Below, piece by piece: positions 10,858 to 22,140 of a stretch of DNA of 64,000 nucleotides; position 1 is the first letter of the stretch, and the number at the start of each line of letters is the position of its first letter. A program made the position numbers and the translations under genes. The DNA is from Symsagittifera roscoffensis (Eukaryota > Xenacoelomorpha > Acoela > Convolutidae): the NCBI RefSeq assembly GCF_963678635.1, contig NC_087062.1, positions 12,446,670-12,510,669 on the forward strand, read 5' to 3'. The notes beneath the pieces were generated by a model. That model saw nothing but the letters and a program-made list of their open reading frames with translations. It was not told the origin of the DNA and made no database searches.

Positions 10858-11981
10858 GTCAAGTTTTATTATGTTAACAAAAGGATTTCTTCGAGATGTG
10901 GAAAATCTAAATTTATAAGTAGCCAGTAGACTTTTTCGATAAAGAGGGAGCGTTTTGGGCTACGATTTAAATCTTTCCAAAGTTGTTTCCGAAGTTCTTA
11001 CTGAAAATGCGAACATCTGATTGGTTTGATGGTGCCTAGAACATTTATTCATGCTATCTTGCATCATTCTTTGCATTTTTATTTTGTTCTTTTTGATTTT
11101 CGGCAACACTGACTGATACATCCATCCAGGAGGGGGTCTAGGATTTTCTCGAGGGAACAGAATTTCAAAAAAAAATTCGAAAAGTTTGTCGACTTTTTTT
11201 TGCAGGTCGACTAAATTGTTTTTCTGAGATCTTCCAGATCATTATGAAGACCCTATTTTGACCAAATTTTCTGCGCCGTAGGCAAATTTTTGAAAAAAAA
11301 AACAAGCTAAAAAGGGGCGTTTAAGGGCACTTCTTGGAACATTTTGATCAAAAATCGACGCGCGCTCCCCTTCAAGATTAGCTGATATTGGCGTCAAGTT
11401 TTCCAAAGGCGCCTTTAGAAAAAGTTTAGGGTCATTTAGCCATGAATAGATACATCAAAAACAAAATAGTACAAAGGGGATTGGAAGGGGGTGTCCGCAT
11501 TCCTTTCTCCCCTGAATCCGGAACCATCCCATAAACCATGCCTACACTAATATACCATCAGCAACTTGGAACAGCTGCGTTTTATTATACTTTTTCCATT
11601 TAAAAGTCTCCAGAAGCCCATATATTTGTTCCTGTAGGAGGATAAGTTTCCTTGCTAAATGAAAGTAAATGGCTATTTTTCTTTGACTCTTTCTGAATGA
11701 ACTCCTAATGGCAATTCAGAAAGACGAATTGAGTTCTTTGTTTGTTGACTTTATCTGCATGAGCTGAAGTATGTCCTCTTACTTCTATCTGAAGAGTGAA
11801 AGATAGTTTTCTTAATGGCCTCCAAAGTCAAGAAGCTGTGTTTGATCAGATATTCACAGCATCGCTATGAAGTAGCCTGGGGTTTAAAAGATCAATCAGT
11901 ATGAAAAAAAAATCCAATCAGAATCTTTTTTCTTCTTTCAGCCCATCATTGCTTGAATTGTCTGAAGTTTGTTTCATTTTT
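10858..11981. other. non-coding, with an old repeat-like stretch
   Basis: 11130-11520 has the look of a decayed dispersed repeat (gtaggcaaatttttg, aaaatcgacgcgcgctcccc, ttggaagggggtg) with no coding frame. A 10-bp inverted repeat CTTTCTGAAT/ATTCAGAAAG lies at 11689-11698 and 11714-11723. Nothing else is recognisable. Confidence 0.4.
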
Positions 11982-12358
11982 AAGAATAATGAACGTGGTG
12001 AAGACTCTTATTATAGGTCTTGCTGATTTTTTTTCCACAAAAGTCTTAATTTGTTCACGCTCAATTTTGATTTTTCACAGTTTGACTATTGATTTCTTTT
12101 CAAGTTCACTTCATTTCCTTAGTTATAAAGCAGGCAAACTCCACTATCGAACAGCGAAAGTGTAAATATCACGAAAAACGTGAAAGAATTCTTTTTTCGA
12201 AAGTTGAATTGAATGTTCAGATTTCCCAGCGGACTTAAGAGTTTAACTCAAGTTGGGCTAATTTTATCAAAAAATATTTAATCAAATAATTTTATCAAAG
12301 AAAAAGTTTCGTGTTTCCTTGCGTTCATTACTTTTTCCCAACTGTCAGTTGGCAATTT
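11982..12358 (+). mobile_element. dispersed inverted-repeat element, copy d
   Basis: Left end AAGAATAATGAACG at 11982, right end gcgttcattac near 12321. Contains caaactccactatcgaacag and cacgaaaaacgtg. After the right end comes CCAACTG-T-CAGTTGG, a perfect 7-bp stem. A stretch upstream (cagcccatcattgcttgaatt) recurs near 17396, so the family may extend further left in some copies. Confidence 0.6.
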
Positions 12359-13465
12359 TATGATTTTCATCATATGTTGGCTTGATTTTTTTCGATATTT
12401 TTATTTCCTGATGAATATCCAAGTGTTTTAACTGCGTTGACGAGGTAAATATTTTTCTGTCGATTGAAACGCAAAAAAAATCAGTTATGAAATGATTTTA
12501 TAGTTTTTACTGCGTTAGGTAGGCTATTGTCTGAAATTTGGTTGCCTTCAAGCAAAAAAAAAGACAATAATTTTTCTCAGCCTCAGTAAACTTTTCAATA
12601 TCGCTCGATTGGTTTTGAAGGCTACACGGGTTTAATTACATGTATAATCCATTTTCCCATTCTTTTTTCTTCGTGACGGTTTTCAGCTCAAATATTGAAA
12701 AGGTTTGATCGACGTTTCTTTTCCGTCTGTAGCAATCCTCGCCATTTCTAATTTAGCCTTTTATTCATGCTGTCAATAATGATAAGTTCACGGCTAAATT
12801 AACTTGATTTTTGGTGAAGGTAGCTTTTCGACCGAGAGGTAAGGGAAGGGGAGAAAGCGTTATCTCATGGACAGACAGCAGTTTCATTTTTGAGCCTAAT
12901 GATAATGGAAAGATGAAGTGAATAGTCTATTCAAGTTGGGTAATTGAACCTGTCAGTCGACCACGTGAGTCTTGTACTCCGATTAGAAATGCGTGAACCT
13001 GATTGATTTCATGCCACTTGTGTCTGATGACTTTTTGGCACCTGATCTGTGGCTTCCGAATTCAATCATATCTCGCCTTTTGGGGAAATAATTAGTTTGA
13101 TGGTCAACTTGAGGTCTCTTTTCATTTTCCCCTATTTTACATGAACATCAACTTTCTGGTATAAAAATACCAGTGGTTTATTAACCAGGTTGAAGACAAA
13201 TGTTTTGATTTGGGCTATAAGTTCCAGGGTTGCATAAAATTCCGATTTAAATTAAAAAATCAAATGACTCGGATTTTTTTGATTTAAGTCAATTTTTTTA
13301 AATTGAAATCTAATTTTTTCAAAAACTGCCGAAAAAACGTGACCATACCAAAAAGGTGGTAATTTTTCACATTGGAAGGAAAAGAGTTGTGTTAAGTTTG
13401 CAGCACTAAGGAAGTTATTTTAACTAGTTCATCTATTTTACTTCTCCGGATAATCAATTCATATT
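12359..13465. other. non-coding, no gene recognised
   Basis: AT-rich DNA. Near 13240-13320 runs of gatttaaatt/aaattgaaatc type give partial self-complementarity, as in common low-complexity animal repeats. A 34-codon open run ends at the TAA near 13090, but I do not call it. Confidence 0.4.
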
Positions 13466-13825
13466 AAGAGTAATGAACGTAGTGAATGTTCATATACAGG
13501 TCTTGCTGATTTTTTTGTTTTTTTTTCAGGAAAAAGTCCAAAAATATTGATGCACTTAGGTATAATGCTATTTCTAGTTTCGAAAGTGGAATTTAATTTT
13601 TAGATTTCCAGCGGAATAAAAACTCCTGTTGATCCAATTTTCTCAAGTTGGGTTAATATTATCAAAAAAGCGCCAGTCTTAAATCGTTCTAGAAATTCAA
13701 AGAGCTTAAAAGCCATCTATTTTTTTTCTTAGAAATTCAAAAGTTGGGATTTTTCCAAAAAAAGTTTTTTTTATTATGCTTACTTGCGTTCATTACTCTT
13801 TTCCAATCTTCGATTGGCTATGTTA
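13466..13825 (+). mobile_element. dispersed inverted-repeat element, copy e (best ends)
   Basis: AAGAGTAATGAACG at 13466-13479 and CGTTCATTACTCTT at 13787-13800 are perfect 14-bp inverted repeats bounding 335 bp. Internal blocks gatttccagcgg, gttgatccaattttctcaag and gaaattcaaag match the other copies. The stem just past the right end is CCAATC-TTC-GATTGG, which differs in sequence from copy d but still pairs. Confidence 0.65.
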
Positions 13826-16089
13826 TAATACTAAAAGCTGAGAAAAATCTATTAGAAATACCAATTGTCTGTCGGTTGCGCTTTTTTCGATTTTCAGCAT
13901 TGCTTATTTGTTTTCAAACAGGCATCAATGATTGCCTTCAGAAATAGGTTATAATTAAGCGTTTTCAAAATCGGCCGGCCGCAGAAATAGACAAAAAGTT
14001 TTATAAAATTAATAGAATATTAAAAGTGTTTGCAGCAGTATAGAGTTTTTGAGATGACGTTTTAAAGAATAGCCGTACTCCATATAATTTGATTTCCTGG
14101 AGCGAATTTTTGTCAAAATCTCACACTGAATTACTGCTAGGTTGAGACTTCACTAAGCGATATTAATATGATTTGAGGTTTTTATTTGGTCAATGAGCGA
14201 ATTGTGAAAATTGAATTAACTGCATAGGAAGTAAGGGATTTAGGACGGAGCTGAATAATAACCCCTAACCTAGGGATTTAGGACATAGTGGGATTATTTA
14301 TCACAGATACTTTCTTCAAGTGCATTTTATTGGCAACACTGAATGCTGCGATTGTTTACAAGGGCTGCAGGCGTTTATTTACTATTGAGCTGATTAATGT
14401 AATGATAAAATGTATAAATCGGATTGAATTTTATCCGTTAGTATTGAAGAACGGTTGTGCTGTTTTTGATATTTTCCAAGCGCTTTTATGCTAACTGGAC
14501 TTCTAATGAAGTAAACTCGTACCTAAAGAAACGCCTTAAGTCGAATATTTGATCTTCGTCGAATGGAAGAATATCGAAAGGAAATCAGACAGTAATTATA
14601 AAACTGGAATTGCTATTTGAATTCAAATTTGATGAAAGTAAAAAGAAGGGCGTGGCTTGTGGTGAATTAAGGAGGAAGCTTGGAAGTGAAAATAACTGGA
14701 AAATTGCGGTTAGCATATTTTATATACCGCTCCTGATGCAATTTTTTCCCTGGTTATTAACGCGGTTAACTGAAATCGAAATGAATGGTTGCTTGTCTGG
14801 CTTCAACCTTACTGGCAAAAATTATCTTACTGGCAAAAAAAACGACAAAGCAGTCAAAAAAGGTCCGTATATACCGTTAAGTTCAACCTTTTACCGATAA
14901 GGAGTAAAAATGGTTCGTGGAAAGGTTTTATCCCTCAGAAGCTCATAATTTCAGCTCAGCAGTTGATTTAAGAAAAGTGTCAAGATTCATTTATGGCGTT
15001 TTAAGGCGTTTACCAAAAAATCGTATTTTTTTGAGGCGCATTTTGGGGAATTGTATAAAAGCTACCTGCGACCGGTGTTTAGAGCCAGAGCTGCTGCCAA
15101 TGTTTCTATTGCTAATAAATATTTTTAATTTACTCACGAAGAAAAGTGGGAGCATATAATCAATTTTTTGGTTAATATTTGCATCATCGGCAGATAATCT
15201 TTTTGCTGCAAAACAGTCAAAATCTACCGTTTTTTATTAATGTGTGAACGGACCATGTTGGTCTTCGGATCGTCAACCTCTGAACCGATTGGATTATGGT
15301 TGGCAATTTGTAATCATGGGTGGTTGTAGGTAAGGGGGGGGGGTTAGGGATGGAAACCCCCCCCCCCCCCTCCCCTCAATAATGTTTTATGGCATCCATT
15401 TTTGGTTGATCAACCTTAAATTGTTTCTAAAGACACCAGATAGTTTGCTAATTTTCACCCCACCCCCTCCTTGATAAAACCCTTGATCCGCCCTGATGCA
15501 GTTGCCGTTTTTAGTTTAGTCGTGTTCAAGAGGAAGAAATACTATCTATAGTGACGGCAGAAAAACAAAATATTTGCAAAAGGTACTTGAAATATTTGAG
15601 ATAAAGTTTGAACGAGAAATGAGGTGCTTAAAAGTATTATATCTAGACTCAGATGGTCTGAAGTTGTTTTTAACGGTATTAAATTGTATTTGCATCTGCA
15701 TAAAGCTGCTATACAGTTGATTGATTTTTTTAAAGTGCAGCCCACTAGTTCAATGCAATTCAACACAGAAAAAGTGTCACTGATGCAAAAAATGCATTAC
15801 GTATAAAATCAAATAATTTTTGGCTGAGCAGTGTTAAGGATGAAAAATGAATCTTCAATGAGCTTGCATTTCCTTTTTAATGCGAAGCTGTTATTTTTTG
15901 CTATTTAGTCTCACTTTTCATTAGTTTTCTGATCTATTTATATCTTCACTTCCGTTGATTATGTTGTGGTCAAATATCAACAATATCAACTAAAGATTTA
16001 CTTACTCAAATTTTCTCTTTTTTGATCAGACAAATCATTACGTAAAAGTTGAAAGAGGTTTGTGGTATTGATGAACTTTTTTATTTTAG
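13826..16089. other. non-coding, probable intron of the GPCR gene
   Basis: No exon is convincing. Open frames at 14288-14494 and 14610-14900 lack start context, splice boundaries or a recognisable family. Near 14816-14838 the string cttactggcaaaaa is directly repeated. If 10729-10857 belongs to the receptor gene, this DNA is intronic. Confidence 0.35.
15329..15375. repeat. poly-G/poly-C inverted tract
   Basis: About ten G followed by ttaggg, a short spacer, then a long C run ending in tcccctc. The two runs are complementary and could form a GC hairpin, or G-quadruplex and i-motif structures. Confidence 0.75.
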
Positions 16090-16608
16090 AGTAACCAGCA
16101 TCGTGTCAGTTTTGCGACTAACAACTACAATTTGCTGCCATTGGGGAGTGCAAACGCGATCGAGGAGTTGGAGAATGTACAAGACCATTTACGAGCTCCC
16201 AATGAAACCCGCGAGACTACTTCAAAGCAATCTCCGATCAAGTCGGCCCTGAAAATTTGTCGCAGTAGCACAAGTGACAACGGACATTGTACGAACGTAG
16301 CACAGTCGTCGCAAGCGCTACAGAACGGGCCAATGTCGAGTCGGATTTCACGAAGGACGACGAATGTGACGATTTCGCTGTTCGTGATTTCGGCGCTTTT
16401 CATAATACTGGTGTTGCCGTACAAAATTTTACACCTGAGGTTTCTTCTGGACAGGTCAAACGCACCCAGCATGATGGCTTTTGAAACATCTCTGCTGCTG
16501 TTCGAATGTAATTTCATAGTGAACTACTTTGTATACTTATATTTCAACTCTTTTTTCAGAGCGCAGTTGAAAAATTTTTGGAAAATGAAGTGCTCATCCT
16601 ATCAGTAA
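16090..16608 (+). CDS. class A (rhodopsin-family) GPCR, last coding exon: loop 3, TM6, TM7, helix 8
   Basis: Codes the C-terminal 172 residues of a seven-transmembrane receptor. The acceptor is a T-rich tract ending in tag at 16087-16089, and TAA is at 16606-16608. Residues 1-90 are a hydrophilic, Ser/Thr/Asn-rich third intracellular loop ending in a basic SRRTT. Residues about 92-114 are TM6 with the conserved proline (VLPYKI), then a short extracellular loop and TM7 at about 131-152. The NPxxY motif is replaced by N-Y-F-V-Y, followed by a helix-8-like FFRAQLKNFW. Loss of the NPxxY proline and a short third extracellular loop occur among peptide-type receptors of invertebrates, but the ligand cannot be told from this exon. 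TM1-TM5 are not visible, so the gene must have exons further upstream, perhaps outside the window. Confidence 0.75.
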   Translation, partial: SNQHRVSFATNNYNLLPLGSANAIEELENVQDHLRAPNETRETTSKQSPIKSALKICRSSTSDNGHCTNVAQSSQALQNGPMSSRISRRTTNVTISLFVISALFIILVLPYKILHLRFLLDRSNAPSMMAFETSLLLFECNFIVNYFVYLYFNSFFRAQLKNFWKMKCSSYQ

Positions 16609-16655
16609 AACTTGAGAAGCGACTAAGACAAACTCATGATAGCAGGAAATATTAA

Positions 16656-16661
16656 AATAAA
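16656..16661 (+). promoter_or_regulatory. polyadenylation signal of the GPCR gene
   Basis: AATAAATAAA begins 47 bp after the receptor stop codon, a typical position for a cleavage/polyadenylation signal. Confidence 0.6.
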
Positions 16662-16993
16662 TAAATGTCGAATGCTCAGTCTGGATACGACCTTGACCCC
16701 TCAATGACTATGAGATTCCAATGACATGTCAGAGTCATTAATAAGTTGACAACACCATTGTGATTTAGTATGTCTCATTTAGTACAATTTTGCATTGACT
16801 AACGCGGTAATGATCTTATTAAAAAAGATTTATTAGTTTTTTCAAAGAAGTTATATAATATCCTGATATTTTGCAGTATGCATTGATTGTTGATAGTTCT
16901 GTGTAAATTTTGTCCCGGTACCATAAATTTGAGCAACCCTTCAGCTCTTCTTTGTCACAATAAATCATGATTTGTCAAAAAATCTGTTTTCAG

Positions 16994-17106
16994 CAAACGA
17001 GAAATTTATTGAAGAAAACATAGCGAGAAAAGATATCGAGCTTGCAGCAAGTATTTCGGAGGAAATGAGGTCAAAGGACAGAACAGCGGCTGACTATAAA
17101 CTAAAA
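16994..17106 (+). CDS. orphan exon-like sequence, helical charged peptide
   Basis: The acceptor ctgttttcag ends at 16993 and a possible donor AAA|GTATCA is at 17107. In the frame with codons at 16996+3n the peptide reads NEKFIEENIARKDIELAASI, then SEEMRSKDRTAADYKLK. It is charged and amphipathic, as in a coiled coil, and compositionally unlike random AT-rich DNA. If the donor is not used, the frame stays open to TAG at 17149-17151, which would make it a terminal exon. The DxELAxxIxEEM pattern faintly recalls coiled-coil proteins of the CCDC50 type, but that is weak. It lies downstream of the receptor's polyadenylation signal, so it is a separate gene, an alternative exon or a relic. Confidence 0.35.
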
Positions 17107-17256
17107 GTATCACATCGAATCATCATCTTGATTCACAGTGCTGATTTATAGTAAACGGCCCAAGACAGTTGAAGTAATTGTCTGAAAACATGATTTTAAG
17201 TGTAGTTGAGGTTGATATATTTTCACATTTTGTTCAGAGACAACTCTAAAAGAGTG

Positions 17257-17700
17257 GAAAGGATTTTTTTTATAAGAGTCGATGAACCTAGTTCAGTCTC
17301 TTATCTAGGTCGTGATGATTTTTGCCCCGTTTTTTTTTTCAGGAAAAGTGCGAGTTTGTTCACGTTCAAATTTGCTTTTCGCGCTTTTTACTTTCAGCCC
17401 ATCAATGCTTAAATTCTTTGGAGTTTTTTTTATTCTTACGAGTAATGAAGGCTCTTTTAGGTCTCGGGGAGTTTTTTAGGAAGTCCAAAATTTGTTCACG
17501 CTCAATTTTTAGTTTTGCGGTTTGACTTATGATTTCTTTTGAGTTCAGCTCTTTTCCTTTGTGACAAGGAATGCAAGCAACCTCCACTATTGAACAGCAA
17601 AAAGAGCAGAGTTCACAAAAGTGCAATCTGTTTCTAGTTTCGAAACATGTTTTTGTTTCTTGCTTTTGAAATTTTTCCATTTTTTTGAATGTTTTCCTTT
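17257..17700 (+). mobile_element. dispersed element, copies f1/f2, degenerate
   Basis: Two overlapping partial copies. One starts near 17271, with ATAAGAG...CTCTTAT pairing around gatgaacctagttc. The second starts near 17440, with cgagtaatgaagg and then cctccactattgaacagc and cacaaaagtgc. They abut the left edge of the satellite array. Confidence 0.45.
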
Positions 17701-20700
17701 ATCAATTTGGTCAGACCGTTTAGTACTGAGATCTGATTCTAATTTTTTTCGTCAGTATTTGTGTTTAGTTTGATAGAAGGTTTGTAGTGTTTAATTTGAT
17801 AGAAGGTTTGTAAACAGTTTTTTTCTTGTGTTCACTTTTTGTCGTAATAATGGCGTCATGTGTACATTCTGCTGCAATGAGGGCAATCACGGGAAACGAT
17901 TCTGAAAAGTTAGCTTAAGAATTTTTTCGTTGTTATTTTTTTCATTGAAAGAGATGACAAATGTTCTTTTTGATGCAATCATTATAAGCACCGGGCTCTG
18001 CTTTTTGTTTTTTAGAATTTCAGTGTTGTTGTAGTGGAGGTTTCGCTAAGTTGATTCGACTGTTGACAAGTGTTCTTTTTGCGATGATGAAAAGCTTTGC
18101 GATATAGTTTCTTATTGTTCTTGAATTATTGAGCTTTGTTTGATTGAAGGTTCATAAGGAGTCTTTTTGTGTGTTGATTTTTTGTCTTTAAGTGCTGTCA
18201 AGCGTACGTTTTGTTGCGAGGACGACAATGACTGAAAACGATACCAAAAACTCTCGTAAAAATGCTTTCGTTGTTCTTTTTTGCAATGAAAGTGCTGAGA
18301 AATGTTTTTTTTTATGCAATGATTATCTGATTTTCAATGTTTTTTTTGTGAGTTTCAGTGCTTGTTACAGGGGAGTTTTTATTAAGTTGAATCGAATATT
18401 GAAAATTGTGGCTTGATGTATAATGGTGAGCACTGGGATCTAATTTTATATTTTTTTCGTGAAAACTTGAGCTTACTTTGGTGGAAGTTTGTAATGAGTT
18501 TTTTCCTTTGTTAATTCCGTTTTCATAATGCTTTCAAGTGTACACTTGATTGCAATGACGACAATCATTGGAAAGGATTTTGAACATTCTCATAAGAGTG
18601 TTTTCCATGTTAATTTTTTTTTTCAATGAAACTGATGACAAATGTGCTTTCTGCTGCAATGACGATAAGCACTGGGTTCTGATTTTCATTGTTCTGGTCA
18701 ATTTTTGAGCTTAGTTTTATAGAAGGGGTTGAAAGAGTTTTTTTCCTGTGTGAAATCTATCTTTGAGCGTACGTTTGCTGCATTGTCGCCAATCGCTGGA
18801 AAGGCTTCTGAAATTTTTCTTAAGAATTTTTTGTTGTCAATCTTTGTTCAATGAAGTAATGAAAGATGTGCTTTTTGATGCAATCATAATAAGCACTGGG
18901 CTCTGATGTTCAATTTTTTTGTGAGTTTTAGTGCTTGTATAAGATAAGATACATCTAAGCTGATGAGATTTTTGAATCATGAGCTGTGATGCAATGATGA
19001 GAAGCACTGGGATCTGTTTTCTTAATGTTTCGGAATATTTGGACTGAGTTTGATAGAAGGTTTGTGAAGAGTTTTTTGCTTGTTGAATCTTTCTTTATAA
19101 TGCTTTCAAGTACAATTTGCTGCATTGTCGCCAACCACCGGTAGGGGTTTTGAAAGTTTTCATAAGATTTTTCTCGATGTGAATTTTTTTGGTAAATTAA
19201 AAATGATGACAAATGTGCTTTTCGATGCAATGATGATAAGCACTGGGCTCTGATTTTAATTTTTTTTAAATTTCAGTGGTTGTTAAAGTTGAGGTTCTCC
19301 TAAGCTGATGAGATTTTTGACAAATGTGCTGTGGTGCAATGTTGGTAAGCAGTGGCGTCTAGTTTGATAGTGTTTTGGAATGTTTGAGCTTTGTTTGATT
19401 GAAGGCTTGTTAAGTTTTTTACGTTTGTTTATTCCTTGTCATTATAATGCCGTCAAGTGTACATATTTTGCCATGAAGACAATTGCTGAAGAGGGTTCTG
19501 ATGGTTCTTCTAAACATTTTTTTGGTATTAGTTTTTTAAATGAAAGTGATGACAAATATGCTTTTTGATGCAATGATGATAAGTACTGGGCTCCGTTTTT
19601 CAATTTTTTTTTTTGCATTTCAGTGCTTTTTAAAGTTGAGGTTCTTCTAAGCTGATGAGATTTTTGACAAATGTGCTGTGATGCAATGATGGTAAGCAGT
19701 GGGAGCTATTTTCATAATATTTCGGAATATTTGAGCTGAGTTTGATAGAAGTTTTGTGAAAAGTTTATTTTTTGTTTGTTGAATCTTTCTTTATAATGCC
19801 TTCAAGTACAATTTGCTGCATTTTAACCAACCACTAGAAAGACTTCTGAAGTTTTTCTCAACAGTTTTTTTGATGTTAGTCTTCGTTCAATTAAAGTGAT
19901 GACAAATGTGCTTTTTGATGCAATGATGATAAGCACTGGGCTCCGATTTTCAATTTGTTTTGCATTTCAGTGCTTGTTAATTTGTAGGTTTTTGGAGCTG
20001 CTGAGAGTTTTGATAAATGAGCTGTGATGCAATTGTGGTAACCAGTGGGAGCTATTTTCATAGTGTTTTGGAATATTTGAGCTGAGTTTGATAGAAGGTT
20101 TGTGAAGAGTTTATTTTTGTTTGTTGAATCTTTCTTTGTAATGCCTTCAAGTAAAATTTGCTGCATTTTCGCCAATTACTAGAAAGACTTCTGAAGTTTT
20201 TCTCAACAGTTTTTTTGCTGTTAGCCTTTGTTTAATTAAAGTGATGACAAATTTGCTTTTTGATGCAATGATGATAAGCACCGGGCTCCAATTTTCATTT
20301 TTTTTGCATTTCAGTGCTTATTAATGTGTAGGCTTTTTCAGGCTGCTGAGAATTTTAATAAATGTGCTGCGATGCAATGGTGGTAAGCAGTGGGATCTAT
20401 TTTCACAGTGTTTTGGAATGTTTGAGCTTTGTTTGATGGAAGGTTTGTTAAGTTTTTTTTCGTTTGTTCTTTCCTTCTCATTATAATGCCGTTAAATGTA
20501 CATATTTCGCCATGACGACATTTCCTTAAGAGGATTCTAAAAGTTCTAAACCTTTTTTTGATAATTTTTTTTAAATGAAAGTGATGACAAATGTGCTTTT
20601 TGAGGCAATGATGATAAACACTGGGCTCCGATTTTCAGTTTTTTGGTCACTATTTGAGCTCAGGTTGATAGAAGAATTGTAAATACTTTTTGTTTGTTGA

Positions 20701-22140
20701 GTCTACTTTATAATGCTTCTAAGTGTACAATTTGTTGCATTGTCCCCAACCACCGGAAGGGTTTTGAAAGTTTTCGTAAGATTTTTCTCGATGTGAATTT
20801 TAGTTGAATTAAAAATGATGACAAATGTGCTTTTTGATGCAATGATGATAAGCACTGGGCGCTGATATTCATTTTTTTTCTATTTTCAGGGCTTTTTAAA
20901 GTTGAGGTTCTTCTAAGCTGATGAGATATTTGACAAATGTGCTGTGATGCATTGATGGTAAGCAGTGGGAGCTATTTTCATAGTGTTTTGGAATATTTGA
21001 GCTGAATTTGATAGAAGGTTTGTGAAGAGTTTATTTTTGTTGAATCTTTCTTTGTAATGCCTTCAAGTACAATTTGCTGCATTGTCGCCAACCGCTGGAA
21101 GGGATTGTGTGAATTTTCTTAAGATTTTTCTCGATTTTAATTTTAGTTGAATTAAAAATGATGACAAATGTGCTTTTTGATGCAATGATGATAAGCACTG
21201 GGCTCTGATATTCATTTTTTTTTCTAATTTCAATGCTTTTTAAAGTTGAGGTTCTTCTAAGCTGATAAGATTTTTGACAAATGTGCTGTGATGCCTTGAT
21301 GGTAAGCAGTGGGAGCTATTTTCATAGTGTTTTGGAATATTTGAGCTGAGATTTGATTGAAGGTTTGTAAAGAGTTTCTCTGTTTGTTGAATCTTTCTTT
21401 ATGAAGCTTTCAAGTAGTTTGCTGCACTAGAAATCATTCTGAAATTTTGCCCAACATTTTGTTTGATGTTAGTCTTTGTTCAATTAAAGTGATGACAACT
21501 GTGCTTTTTGATAAGCACTGGGCTCTGATATTCATTTTTTGCTAATTTCAGTGCTTTTTAAAGTTGAGTCTTCTAAGCTGATGAGATATTTGACAAATGT
21601 GCTGTGATGCATTGATGGTAAGCAGTGGGAGCTATTTTCAGTGTTTTGGAATATTTGAGCTTTGTTTGATTGAAGGTTTGTTAAGTTTTTTTTTCGTTTG
21701 TTCATTTCTTGTCATTATAATGCTATCAAGTGTACATGTTTTGATATAACGAAAATTGCTGAAGAGAATTTTGAAGGTTCTTCTAATGATTTTTTTGATA
21801 TTATTTTTATGAAAAAGATGACAAATGTGCTTTTTGATGCAATGATGATAAGCACTGGGCACTGATTTTCAATTTTTGGGTCAATAGTTGAGCTGAGTTT
21901 GATAGAAGGTTCGTGAAGAGTTTATTTTGGTTGAATATTTCTTTATAATGCCTTCAAGTACAATTTGCTGCATTGTCGCCAACCACCGGAAGGGGTGTTG
22001 AAAGTTTTCATAAGATTTTTCTCGATGTGAATTTTAGTTGAATTAAAAATGATGACAAATGTGCTTTTCGATGCAATGATGACAAGCACTGGGCTCTGAT
22101 ATTCACTTTTTTCTAATTTCAGTGCTTCTTAAAAATGAGG

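Noticed and set aside
12985-13092. 34-codon open run on + strand with a PDLWLPN string, faintly like a Cys-loop receptor segment
   Set aside because: It lacks splice boundaries, misses the conserved Trp before PD and is short enough to be chance.
14288-15159. Several + strand frames of 60-96 codons
   Set aside because: No conserved motif, no splice signals in register, overlapping alternatives in other frames. One hydrophobic stretch near 14700 was considered as TM5 of the receptor but does not fit a TM5 pattern.
15329-15350. Telomere-like ttaggg near the G-run
   Set aside because: Only one isolated ttaggg is present and there is no tandem telomeric array.
16125-16517. 130-codon minus-strand frame
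   Set aside because: It is the shadow of the receptor exon on the opposite strand.
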